Position numbers and translations under genes: made by a program. The notes beneath the pieces are model-generated. The model was not told the DNA's origin. It did no database searches and saw nothing but the letters and a program-made list of their open reading frames with translations. From Zobellia russellii (lineage in GTDB: Bacteria; Bacteroidota; Bacteroidia; Flavobacteriales; Flavobacteriaceae): a stretch of 64,000 nucleotides of DNA. Below are positions 1-8,216 of this stretch, piece after piece. Each line of letters opens with the position of its first letter. Positions within the stretch are counted from its first letter, which is position 1. Where the stretch lies: NCBI RefSeq assembly GCF_018728565.1, contig NZ_JACSOI010000004.1, positions 475,491 to 539,490 of the forward strand, given 5' to 3'.

Positions 1-76
1 GTGGACTTTAGGATTAAGGAAGTAGAAGCGTAGCGGTTGCTTCTGTGTTAGTTTGGGTTTTAAAAGCTTAAAAAAT

Positions 77-99
77 GGGGCAGTATTTTACGCTGCCCC
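77..99 (-). terminator. Rho-independent terminator of susC-susD
   Basis: A 7-bp perfect stem (GGGGCAG at 77-83 with CTGCCCC at 93-99) lies 25 bases past the susD stop. Read on the minus strand it is followed by a T-rich run, so it fits a terminator for the susC-susD transcript. Confidence 0.75.
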
Positions 100-124
100 A
101 GTTATTTAAGAAGCTGTTGATGGT

Positions 125-1429
125 TTATAGTGCTGGGTTGGCAGGAGTGTTTGTATTATTGTCCCTTTCCGCATTTGGGTAAGGATAATAATTACGGTTT
201 CTTTCTGCATTGGCGTCAGCTGGGCCAGGTCTTTGGAATCTTCGGTTGTCTTCAAGAGATAAACCTGTCAGGTAAAGTTCCACCCTTCTGTTTTTGTAGA
301 TTTCATCTAAAATGTCATCTTGAGCAACAGGCCCCGCGTATGCAGGAAGGTTTGCACCTAGACCATAAATATCCGTTGTTTCTGTTTTGGTCAGAACTGC
401 GTTTAATTCGGTTACCGCATTGGCAAGTTCATTGTTCCGAGCATAGGCTTCTGCTTTGATCAATAGAATTTCACCTGGTAAATACACAGGTATTTCATTA
501 AGGTTATCACTCCAGAAACCAACAACTTGGTAATTTGGGGTTTCGGCTTCTAAATCCTCTGCAGTGATGTAGAAAGGAATACGCGCATCATTTTCATCCG
601 GTAAAAGTTCCGATGGTAATCCAAATGTTAGGTCCTTGGCTTGTGTAACGTTTTGTGACCCGAACCAAAATGCCAACGGATTGGGAATGGAAGCATCGTA
701 TACCCAAGTAGATTTAACCGATAGGTCTACCGCATTGGCCGCTGTTATTGCGGCGTCATAATTACCCGCCATTAGGTTAAACCTTGCCAGCATAGCGTTT
801 ACTGAATTTTCAAGGTCTACAGAACTAAATACATCCGAAGTTACAGTAGCATCTAATCCAGCATCTATATAGCCTTTTGCCTCGTTTAAATCTGCAATGG
901 CACTTTGTAGAACCGTAGTGCGGTCTTCAAAAGGGGCGTTCTCTATAACTTCTAAGGGAATGCTTTCAAAAAATTGGATTAGGGTTCCATGGGCCATAGC
1001 TCTATAGAAAAGCCCGTAAGCCTTTAAAGAACCCGAAGCAGAGGCGCTCTTACTAACATCATCGGCAGCATCTATCACTGTAGTCGCCTCTTTTCGGGTT
1101 AACATTGCATTCGTCCACATGTTGATTAAAACCTCGTTTCCTCCGTTTACGTCATCACCACCAAGTAAAATTTCGTTTTCACCAAGGTTTCCGGGGTTCA
1201 AGAGTCTTAACTCATCTGTATTAAGACCTGAAATATGGGTGTAATTGTAAATAATGCCCGCACGGTCCGTACTCCATCTTTGTTGAACTCCGTTTATCAA
1301 CTTTACCAAATTATCCACGTTGTTTACTACATCCGGTTCAAGCGTGGAGTTGGGGTCTAAATATTCGGTATCACAAGATGATGTAACAATCATCAAGGCG
1401 ATAGCCATAAGGTTTAGTATATTTTTCAT
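125..1429 (-). CDS. susD: SusD/RagB family outer-membrane lipoprotein
   Basis: Glycan-binding surface lipoprotein that would cap the partner TonB-dependent transporter encoded just upstream. I chose the ATG at 1429, giving about 434 residues. It opens with a short hydrophobic signal ending in a TSSC lipobox (Cys19). The reading frame extends 8 codons further upstream but would then overlap susC. The body is helical with TPR-like segments, and the C-terminus carries the NRRVELYLTG-type segment common in SusD proteins. The length is on the short side for SusD (usually about 500). It lies 10 bp after the susC stop and is surely co-transcribed with it. The substrate cannot be told from sequence, and no glycoside hydrolase is next to it. 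Confidence 0.9.
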   Translation of the reverse strand: MKNILNLMAIALMIVTSSCDTEYLDPNSTLEPDVVNNVDNLVKLINGVQQRWSTDRAGIIYNYTHISGLNTDELRLLNPGNLGENEILLGGDDVNGGNEVLINMWTNAMLTRKEATTVIDAADDVSKSASASGSLKAYGLFYRAMAHGTLIQFFESIPLEVIENAPFEDRTTVLQSAIADLNEAKGYIDAGLDATVTSDVFSSVDLENSVNAMLARFNLMAGNYDAAITAANAVDLSVKSTWVYDASIPNPLAFWFGSQNVTQAKDLTFGLPSELLPDENDARIPFYITAEDLEAETPNYQVVGFWSDNLNEIPVYLPGEILLIKAEAYARNNELANAVTELNAVLTKTETTDIYGLGANLPAYAGPVAQDDILDEIYKNRRVELYLTGLSLEDNRRFQRPGPADANAERNRNYYPYPNAERDNNTNTPANPAL

Positions 1430-1439
1430 ATCAGTTTTT

Positions 1440-4400
1440 TTAGAAGTTAGCACTTAGGGATAATGAGATGGTCATGGGAATAGGAACATTACCGAAGTTT
1501 ACAGAACGCAGTAAGTTAGATTGACCACCAGCATTGGTCTCAGGATCATAGCTAAAGAAATTGTCAAAAGATACCAAGTTACGCCCGATCAAAGAGAGCT
1601 TTACGTTCTCTAGTGTGGAATTGAAAAGTTCAGGAAATTCGTAACCTAAGGAAACTTCGCGGAGTTTTACAAAAGAACCGTCTTCCATTCTAAATTCTTC
1701 AATGGGGTATACACCGGCAATGTAACCTCTTGGCAACTCGCCACTAAGTTCCTGTTCCGCCAAACGTCCCAAACCAACACCTTGTCTTGTTCTTTTATCG
1801 GCATCAAATACATCAAAACCTTGTACGGCTTCCCAAAGCATACTAAAAGAGAAGTTTTTGTAAGCCAGGTCCGTACCAACACCAAGAATATAGTCTGGGT
1901 TAGGGTCTCCAATAACCTTTCTTAGTACATCTCCCGTAGGTTGGCCATTGGCATCACGCATGGGTGTTCCCGTGGCTAGATCACCTCTTTCCGGTTGTGG
2001 AACACCTTCAGGGCTTCCATCTGTAGAGGCACCGGTCAATAACAATTGTCCGTTGTCATCTTTGGCATAATAGGTGCCGTAGAAAACACCTAAAGCTTCG
2101 CCTTCTTTTACAACAGGGGGAGCACCGGTTACACTGGCAATGGTAATATCGCCGCCAATAGTCTGTAAAACCTTGTTTTTGTTACTACTGAAATTGAAAT
2201 TTAGGTCCCATGTAAGGTCATCTGTTTTTACCGGGGTAACCCGTGCGTAGAACTCAATACCGTTGTTACGCATGGTTCCAACATTCTCTGTTCTTGAAGA
2301 ACCTCCTACTGAAGGTGCCAATACCCGGCCAACGATTAAGTCTTCTATATTTTGACGGTAGTAAGTGAACAATAAAGAGGCTCTATTGTTGAAAAAACTT
2401 AGGTCCGTACCTATTTCAAACTCTTTGGTGCGCTCTGGTTTTAAACCTTCGTTGCCCAATCTGTTGTTTTGTTGCAGGGTAGAGGACCCCAAGAAATCAT
2501 TGGAGCTATAGCTTCCGAATCTTTCATAAGGGCTAATTGCTGTTAAGTTACCGGCCTCACCGTACGAAGCTCTTAGTCTTGCGGAATTAAGAAAACCGTC
2601 TGTATTCCAAAAAGGTTCATTGGACAATACGTAGGACCCAGAAATTTTTGGATAAAAATTAGACCTTTCGTCCACATCAAAGTTAGTGGCGCCATCTATT
2701 CTTCCCGCTAAGGTCAAGAATAGTTTATTGTCCCATGACAAGGTTTCCTGAAGAAAGAATCCGTAGATATCAAGATTGGTGTCAATAGGTTGAGTGTACA
2801 GGGGAATGGTAGGTTCATTGTTTGCATCCAAGCCTCTTCCTTGTGTACCTTCAAAAGATAATTCACTGGATTGGAAGCTGTAACCGGCCGTGGTAACGGA
2901 GTTTAGTTTTTCCGTAATGTCAATATTGTAATTAGCGTTAATATCGTAGTTCCAGTTAAATACCTTGGCTTCGGCATCACCTAAATAACCATCGTCAAAA
3001 TAAGCAGGGTTAACGTTGGCGTACGGATAAATAGGAATGTCTATATGCCCTTTTTGGTTGTACGTATCTACACCTATAATCTGGTCTATCGTAAGGTTTT
3101 CAATAGGATTGATTTTTAAATGTAGGTTGGGAATGAAGTGGTTCACTTCTTGGGTAATATCAAAAGACTCAATGATGGTAAGCGGATTTACACGAGTGTT
3201 CTCTACGGCCATTAGATTACCGTTCGCATCCCTTTGGGTAATATCAAAAGTGTTATTGGTAATGTTCATGGAGTTGATAGGGCTCCAAAATACATTGCCA
3301 TCCGGTTTTTCATCAGATTTACTGTTTGCGTAATAAAGACCAAGATCATACGAAATCCAATCCGCTATTTTGTGATTGAAGTTTATCCTAGCGGAAAAAC
3401 GGTCAAATTGAGTGTTCTTTATTATACCTTGATTGCTAAGGTACCCCACAGAGGCCATATATCCCATTTTCTCGTTACCGCCTTTAGCTGAGAAATAGTT
3501 GTCACTTCCAAATCCGGTCTGGAAAATTTCGTCTTGATAATCGTAACGAGTAGTTTCAAACTTATTTGTAGATAAGTTCCTGTAAGTGGTTAAAGCATTG
3601 CCATCATTCGGGTCAAAACCAAAAATAGGCCATAATCTACCAGAAAGGGCGCTATTGGGCACGGTTTCAAACTCTTCACCTCTTAGGTTCAGGTCCAGTT
3701 TTTTTCGAACCGTATTCACGTTAAAAGTAGACTTAAAGGAAAATTCGGGTCCGTCTTCGTAAACGCCACCTTTTTTGGTGGTTATCACAACTACACCATT
3801 AGATGCCCTAGATCCGTAAATTGCAGCGGCGGCTGCGCCGTTTAGGATATTCACGTTTTCTATATCATTTGGGTTAATGTCTACCATTCTATTTTGACCT
3901 GGGGAAGCATCTCCACTATCAACATTTAAGTTAGTAACATTAGTAGTAAGGTTACTGGTAATAACCCCATCTACAACATAAAGGGGCTCAGAAGAACCTT
4001 TTATGGTGCTTGGTCCTCTTAAACGAATGGAAAACCCTCCGGCAGGATCACCGGAATTTTGTGTAATCTGGGCACCTGGAACTTTTCCCTGCAAGGAAGA
4101 AGTAATATTTGCGGGTGCCGCTTTTACCAGCTCAACAGACTTTACCGTGGTAATGGCATTACCTAATTTTTTTCTGGATTGGGTAATGGACGAACCTACT
4201 AGAATAACCTCGTCCAACGCATTGGAGTCTTCGGTAAGGGTTACGTTAACTACTTGGTCCTTGCCTGTCAGGACAACCTCTTGTGTTTTGTAGCCAATAT
4301 AGCTAATGGCCAATACTTGGTTGGCGGCATCAGTTACCTGAAGGCTGAAGTTTCCGTCAAAATCGGAAGAACTTCCTGTGGTTGTTCCCTTTACTAGAAT

Positions 4401-4526
4401 GCTGGCACCGGGAAGCGGAAAGCCATCTTCGGCAAGGACTGTTCCCGAAATTGTTGTTGATTGCGCAAATGAACTGAGCGAGAAGAAAGCTAGCAGTAGC
4501 GCAAAGAGCACATGATACGTTTTTTT
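1440..4526 (-). CDS. susC: SusC/RagA family TonB-dependent outer-membrane transporter
   Basis: TonB-dependent receptor that imports an oligosaccharide across the outer membrane with its SusD partner. Start taken at the ATG at 4526 (MKKTYHVLF), giving about 1028 residues, typical of SusC. In order: signal peptide ending near SFAQ; a carboxypeptidase-D-like regulatory domain (about residues 22-105, ISGTVL...FPLPGASI...GTTTGSSSDFDG); a TonB-box/plug region with the SusC signature (GAAAAAIYGSRASNGVVVITTKKG); then a long beta-barrel ending in an aromatic residue (SANF), as outer-membrane barrels do. It is divergent from a DeoR-type regulator. The substrate is unknown. Confidence 0.95.
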   Translation of the reverse strand, partial: KKTYHVLFALLLAFFSLSSFAQSTTISGTVLAEDGFPLPGASILVKGTTTGSSSDFDGNFSLQVTDAANQVLAISYIGYKTQEVVLTGKDQVVNVTLTEDSNALDEVILVGSSITQSRKKLGNAITTVKSVELVKAAPANITSSLQGKVPGAQITQNSGDPAGGFSIRLRGPSTIKGSSEPLYVVDGVITSNLTTNVTNLNVDSGDASPGQNRMVDINPNDIENVNILNGAAAAAIYGSRASNGVVVITTKKGGVYEDGPEFSFKSTFNVNTVRKKLDLNLRGEEFETVPNSALSGRLWPIFGFDPNDGNALTTYRNLSTNKFETTRYDYQDEIFQTGFGSDNYFSAKGGNEKMGYMASVGYLSNQGIIKNTQFDRFSARINFNHKIADWISYDLGLYYANSKSDEKPDGNVFWSPINSMNITNNTFDITQRDANGNLMAVENTRVNPLTIIESFDITQEVNHFIPNLHLKINPIENLTIDQIIGVDTYNQKGHIDIPIYPYANVNPAYFDDGYLGDAEAKVFNWNYDINANYNIDITEKLNSVTTAGYSFQSSELSFEGTQGRGLDANNEPTIPLYTQPIDTNLDIYGFFLQETLSWDNKLFLTLAGRIDGATNFDVDERSNFYPKISGSYVLSNEPFWNTDGFLNSARLRASYGEAGNLTAISPYERFGSYSSNDFLGSSTLQQNNRLGNEGLKPERTKEFEIGTDLSFFNNRASLLFTYYRQNIEDLIVGRVLAPSVGGSSRTENVGTMRNNGIEFYARVTPVKTDDLTWDLNFNFSSNKNKVLQTIGGDITIASVTGAPPVVKEGEALGVFYGTYYAKDDNGQLLLTGASTDGSPEGVPQPERGDLATGTPMRDANGQPTGDVLRKVIGDPNPDYILGVGTDLAYKNFSFSMLWEAVQGFDVFDADKRTRQGVGLGRLAEQELSGELPRGYIAGVYPIEEFRMEDGSFVKLREVSLGYEFPELFNSTLENVKLSLIGRNLVSFDNFFSYDPETNAGGQSNLLRSVNFGNVPIPMTISLSLSANF

Positions 4527-4556
4527 CATAATAGAGTCTTTAGCTTGTTGTTTGAA

Positions 4557-4587
4557 CAAACCTAGCAGAATATTTCAATAATTGCAA
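4557..4587 (-). promoter_or_regulatory. Probable susC promoter (Bacteroidota type)
   Basis: On the minus strand TAGGTTTG (4564 to 4557) matches the Bacteroidota -7 consensus TAnnTTTG exactly. A TTG lies 20 bases upstream (4587-4585), where the -33 element should sit. That TTG is part of the TTGCAA of the proximal operator-like repeat. The predicted transcript start is about 20-25 bases before the susC ATG. Confidence 0.55.
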
Positions 4588-4600
4588 TTAATTATTGCAT
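4582..4600. promoter_or_regulatory. Operator-like motif, proximal copy
   Basis: TTGCAAT-N3-TT-N-TTGCAT, one of two copies in the susC/deoR intergenic region. It overlaps the predicted -33 of susC. The two half elements TTGCAA and TTGCAT start 13 bp apart, exactly as in the second copy at 4654. It is a candidate binding site for the adjacent DeoR-type regulator (inference). Confidence 0.5.
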
Positions 4601-4653
4601 AAAAACAGCAAAAAAAGAAGTTTTATCCGATAATCTTAAATTTTAAGCATTGT

Positions 4654-4672
4654 TTGCAATGTTTTGTTGCAT
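4654..4672. promoter_or_regulatory. Operator-like motif, distal copy
   Basis: Second TTGCAAT-N3-TT-N-TTGCAT copy, 72 bp from the first and identical to it at 15 of 19 positions. Its second half supplies the TTG (4667) at the -33 distance from a near-consensus -7 (TTAATTTG, 4690-4697) in front of the regulator gene. Autoregulation is therefore plausible. Confidence 0.5.
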
Positions 4673-4727
4673 TTGATGTGATTTTATTCTTAATTTGATA
4701 TTATTGTGGGAATTAAAGCAAAGAAAT

Positions 4728-5483
4728 TTGAGAAAAAGCGATAGACATCAGGTGATACTAGAGGAAGTGCAATTGCATAACCGAGTACTTCTGACCGATC
4801 TTGCGGGAATTTTAAATGTATCTATGGATACCGTGAGAAGAGATGTAAAGGAATTGGACGATTCCGGCAAACTCCGGAAAGTTCATGGCGGAGCCATATC
4901 CAACGGCTTTACCATATATACAGACCGTTCTAGGGAAATATTTGAGCAAGATAGTAAAGTGAAGATTGCTCAAAAGGGAGTATCGCTTCTAAAAGATGGC
5001 GATGTAATTTTAATAAGCGGGGGTTCTACCAACCTTGAATTGGCCAAACTTATTCCGCGAAAAATGGATCTTACGTTCTTTACTCCTAGTTTGCCAATGG
5101 CGATAGAACTGTTGAACAATATGTCTCATCACCATGAGGTAAATTTAATTGGGGGCAAGTTATCAAAAGAATCTCAGTTGGTAACCGGTGGTCTTTCCAT
5201 TAATAGTTTGGCGGACATTACCGTAGACCTTTGTTTCTTGGGTACGGGCTACCTTGACTCCAATAAAGGAATCACCGAAGCGGATTGGGAAATTGCTCAG
5301 ATGAAAAAAGCCATGATCAACGCCTCAAAAAGATTAGTGGCCCTAACCATAAGTAAAAAACTGAATACGGTAAACCGCTATAAAATATGTGATATCAACA
5401 CTTTAGATGCCTTGGTTACGGAACTTGAACCCGAAGCAGAGTTGCTGCGTACGTACCGTGATAATGGGGTGGAACTGATATAA
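4728..5483 (+). CDS. DeoR-family transcriptional regulator
   Basis: Transcription factor, likely controlling the divergent susC-susD pair and itself. The N-terminal winged helix-turn-helix reads RHQVILEEVQLHNRVLLTDL... with the recognition helix STVRRDV-like (SMDTVRRDVKEL) and the DeoR hallmark GKLRKVHGGA. The C-terminal half is the DeoR sugar-phosphate sensor domain (SGGSTNLELAKLI, NLIGGKL, FLGTGYLD...GITEAD). No ATG start fits: I chose TTG at 4728, giving MRKSDRHQ, the usual DeoR start. An upstream TTG at 4695 would add 11 residues but lies inside the predicted promoter. Members bind phosphorylated sugars; the inducer here is unknown. Confidence 0.9.
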   Translation: MRKSDRHQVILEEVQLHNRVLLTDLAGILNVSMDTVRRDVKELDDSGKLRKVHGGAISNGFTIYTDRSREIFEQDSKVKIAQKGVSLLKDGDVILISGGSTNLELAKLIPRKMDLTFFTPSLPMAIELLNNMSHHHEVNLIGGKLSKESQLVTGGLSINSLADITVDLCFLGTGYLDSNKGITEADWEIAQMKKAMINASKRLVALTISKKLNTVNRYKICDINTLDALVTELEPEAELLRTYRDNGVELI

Positions 5484-5517
5484 TACTATAATTTTAGGGT
5501 TACAAATAGTTAAACTA

Positions 5518-6186
5518 CTACGGACTCTCATTTTGTAAAGTCTTAATATCGGCAATGAGGCGAGCCAATTGTTTGTTGTCCGTGCCATCGTAAACACCTC
5601 TGATTCTCCTTTTTTTATCGATGAGTGTAAAATTAGGGGTATGTATAAAATCTTGAAAACCGCCATCACCGTGGTCAACAACGGCAAAATAACTTTTTCT
5701 CGCTAGGTTGTAAATATGTTTTTTATCTCCTGTGGTAATATTCCATTTAGCAGCTATGGCTCCGTGTCTTTTACTGTATTCCTTTAAAACAGGCACGCTG
5801 TCCATCTCAGGCGTAACGGATATGGAAAGGAGCATGATATCTTCTTCTTTCAGAAATTCGTCCTGTAATTTTTTCATATTGTTGGCCATAATGGGGCAAA
5901 TCGTTGGACAACGAGTAAAGAAGAAATCAGCAATATAAATTTTATTGCGGTAGTTCTCCTGGGTAATTTTTTCATTGTTCTGGTTAACCAAGTCAAAATT
6001 GGCTATCGTGTGTTTTTCCAAACTCCCATGCATGGAAACGTCAACTAATTTCGCATTAAAATCCGTTGCATTGTAAATCGGTAATTTAGTGTTCAAAGAA
6101 ACTAGAACATACAACAATATACCCGTAGAAACAGTAAAAAACAGAATAGTAGAAAGCGGGTGTTTTAGTTTCTTGAGTAGGTTCAT
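5518..6186 (-). CDS. SCO1/SenC family copper chaperone-like protein
   Basis: Membrane-anchored thioredoxin-fold protein of the SCO family, which delivers copper to cytochrome oxidase or handles thiol redox at the membrane. With the ATG at 6186 (about 222 residues) there is one N-terminal membrane segment, then the thioredoxin fold. The copper-binding CPTIC motif is present (Cys93 and Cys97), and the third ligand is the His in DFIHTPNF (His182). The frame is open 11 codons further upstream, which would overlap the preceding gene. It follows the TPR gene by 13 bp, so the two are probably one operon. Confidence 0.88.
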   Translation of the reverse strand: MNLLKKLKHPLSTILFFTVSTGILLYVLVSLNTKLPIYNATDFNAKLVDVSMHGSLEKHTIANFDLVNQNNEKITQENYRNKIYIADFFFTRCPTICPIMANNMKKLQDEFLKEEDIMLLSISVTPEMDSVPVLKEYSKRHGAIAAKWNITTGDKKHIYNLARKSYFAVVDHGDGGFQDFIHTPNFTLIDKKRRIRGVYDGTDNKQLARLIADIKTLQNESP

Positions 6187-6199
6187 TATATTTTTGGGA

Positions 6200-7930
6200 T
6201 TATAAGACGGAAGTTTCAATTTCTATATCGGCATGCTCCCAAGCTTTATCAAATTCGGCTTTAATGCTGTTGGCTTCTTCTGATTTGTTTTGGAATTGTA
6301 AAGCATGATAGAGCCCCATTAAGGACCATCCGTTCTGTCTTAGGATATCTAAATCTTCCTTGTATATTTTTTCGGCTTTCTCATAATGTTTCGCTTTCAA
6401 TAACACTGCGCCTAAATTTTGTCGGGTAGGGATATGCCAGGCAGCGGGTTCCGTATAGGTGAGTCCATCTTCTAGTGCTACCGCTTTTTCCAAATGTGCT
6501 ATAGCTTGGGTATAATTCCCCTTTAGGGCTTCCAATTCACCGGACACCACTTCATAAGCTATATTGGCCGAATGGATGGAGGCATTATTGGCTGTTGCAA
6601 CAAGGTTTTTCAATTCAGGGTCTTTTTTTATGGATTTGAGCTTCTCTAATTCTTCTTGGGCTTTTTTAATGTTGCCCTTTCTAATAAAAGCGATACCGCG
6701 GGCGTAATGTCTAATAAGGTTAAGGTGCTTAATTTCCGGATCAGGGGCCGGGATGGTCAAAATTTGGTTCCATTTACCAAATCGGGTATAGGCCAATAGG
6801 GGCGTAGCCGCAAAATCTTGCAGAAACGGTAGCTCCTTGAGTTCGCCCGTAGGAACCTTTTCAGCTGTTTTTTTAGCGGCATCCACAGCAATTTCGCTAG
6901 CACCTAAAAGACTTGCGGACGACCATAAAAAGTGAATGTTATGCGGATAATAGGCTAGCGGGTAAAGCCCCTGGGAAAAGCATTGGGAAATATAATCCTC
7001 ATCTGCAACAATAGCGGTTTGATTAGTTTTTACGGCATCTAGATATCTTCCTACCCGAATATAAATATGGCTGGGCATATGCACAATATGGCCTGCACCG
7101 GGCATTAGGGAAGCCAATTTGTCGGCACTTTTTACGCCCATATCAGGATGAGGTAACTCTACCATATGAATGTAATAATGGTGTCCACCGGGGTTTTCAG
7201 GCTCAAGTTCCATAGCTTTTTCCAAGGCTACTTTTGCCGCTTCTATACTTGGGCCTGGGTTGCCGCTCTTGTCCCAATAGTTCCATCGTGACGTGTTCAT
7301 TGCGGACTGTGCAAATAGGATGAGGATATTGGCGTCGTTCGGATACCGTTTTACAACTTCTTCCATTGTTTTAAAATAAGCAAGGTCTAGAAGGTCTGGG
7401 TCCGCATCTAGGTCCGTACTGTATCTGGCGGTAAGCGCTTTTATCAAAGCCTGTTCTTTTGCGGTTGCGGTTGGTGCTAGCTTATGAGCCATGACCAGCG
7501 CTTCGTTAATTTTATTTTTTCGTTGTTCGTCCGGTAAGGGGTCGTTAATATTTGGGCCTAGGGCGTAGGCTTGGCCCCAATAAGCCATAGCCGATTTAGA
7601 ATCCAGTCTGGCGGCTTCCAAGAATGAACGATGGGCCTCAGCATGGTTAAAGGCATAGGACAATTTTATGCCTTGGTCAAAGAACTGTTGTGCCCGCTTA
7701 TTTTGTGTTGATATCGAAAAATGAAGATTCCCCAAGTTATTGAACAATGGTGAAATCTGCTTTGTGGTGTCCACACCATCCAGCATAAATTTTGCAGGGG
7801 TACATGTCGTAAAACTTAAAGCCGCTCTATTACGGTCCGTTCTTTCATTATACCTGGCATCTTCATCTATAAAGTAGATGGTCAAAAAAAACAATACGGT
7901 AACCATTGGTAGACTAATTTTTGCTTTCAT
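6200..7930 (-). CDS. Exported tetratricopeptide-repeat protein
   Basis: A 576-residue protein with an N-terminal hydrophobic anchor or signal (about residues 5-21) and multiple TPR-like helices (for example FFDQGIKLSYAFNHAEAHRSFLEAARLDSKSAMAYWG near residue 90 and further copies around 440-560). It has a run of conserved-looking His/Pro segments (GGHHYYIHMVELPHPDMG, HMPSHIYIRVGRY). Proteins of this kind are common in Bacteroidota next to SCO1-like or metal-handling genes. The specific role is not known. The gene lies just upstream of the SCO1-like gene in the same direction. A periplasmic location is inferred. Confidence 0.75.
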   Translation of the reverse strand: MKAKISLPMVTVLFFLTIYFIDEDARYNERTDRNRAALSFTTCTPAKFMLDGVDTTKQISPLFNNLGNLHFSISTQNKRAQQFFDQGIKLSYAFNHAEAHRSFLEAARLDSKSAMAYWGQAYALGPNINDPLPDEQRKNKINEALVMAHKLAPTATAKEQALIKALTARYSTDLDADPDLLDLAYFKTMEEVVKRYPNDANILILFAQSAMNTSRWNYWDKSGNPGPSIEAAKVALEKAMELEPENPGGHHYYIHMVELPHPDMGVKSADKLASLMPGAGHIVHMPSHIYIRVGRYLDAVKTNQTAIVADEDYISQCFSQGLYPLAYYPHNIHFLWSSASLLGASEIAVDAAKKTAEKVPTGELKELPFLQDFAATPLLAYTRFGKWNQILTIPAPDPEIKHLNLIRHYARGIAFIRKGNIKKAQEELEKLKSIKKDPELKNLVATANNASIHSANIAYEVVSGELEALKGNYTQAIAHLEKAVALEDGLTYTEPAAWHIPTRQNLGAVLLKAKHYEKAEKIYKEDLDILRQNGWSLMGLYHALQFQNKSEEANSIKAEFDKAWEHADIEIETSVL

Positions 7931-8146
7931 AGCGGTCTTTTAGTGGGTTCTTCTGTAATCGTAAGAAGGGGGATGCAGGTGCTAAGCCATTAACAATTGG
8001 TTTTTAACGGTAGTCTAAAACAATATGGCTGTGTGACAGTAACTAAAATAGGGAGTAATGAAGAATAACGATGTGGTTTTGTATGAAAGGAACCGTATTC
8101 TGTTCGGTTTACCGGATATTCTGTGTAAATGGTGTTTGTACAAACC

Positions 8147-8177
8147 AAAACGGACCCTTTAAGTAAGGGCCCGTTTT
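8147..8177 (-). terminator. Terminator of the propeller-like lipoprotein gene
   Basis: Thirteen-base arms (8147-8159 and 8165-8177) pair with one mismatch around a 5-base loop, and A/T-rich arms give a U run on the minus strand. It sits about 40 bases past the stop at 8217. The rest of the 7931-8216 gap shows no gene. Confidence 0.7.
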
Positions 8178-8216
8178 TAGTTGTTTATATTTTATTCTGT
8201 ATTAGCTACAGGGGTT

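Noticed and set aside
130..459. Open frames opposite or shifted to large genes (for example inside susD, dnaN, mnmE and the kinase)
   Set aside because: They have no start context and mirror the coding strand; their amino-acid composition is that of antisense frames.
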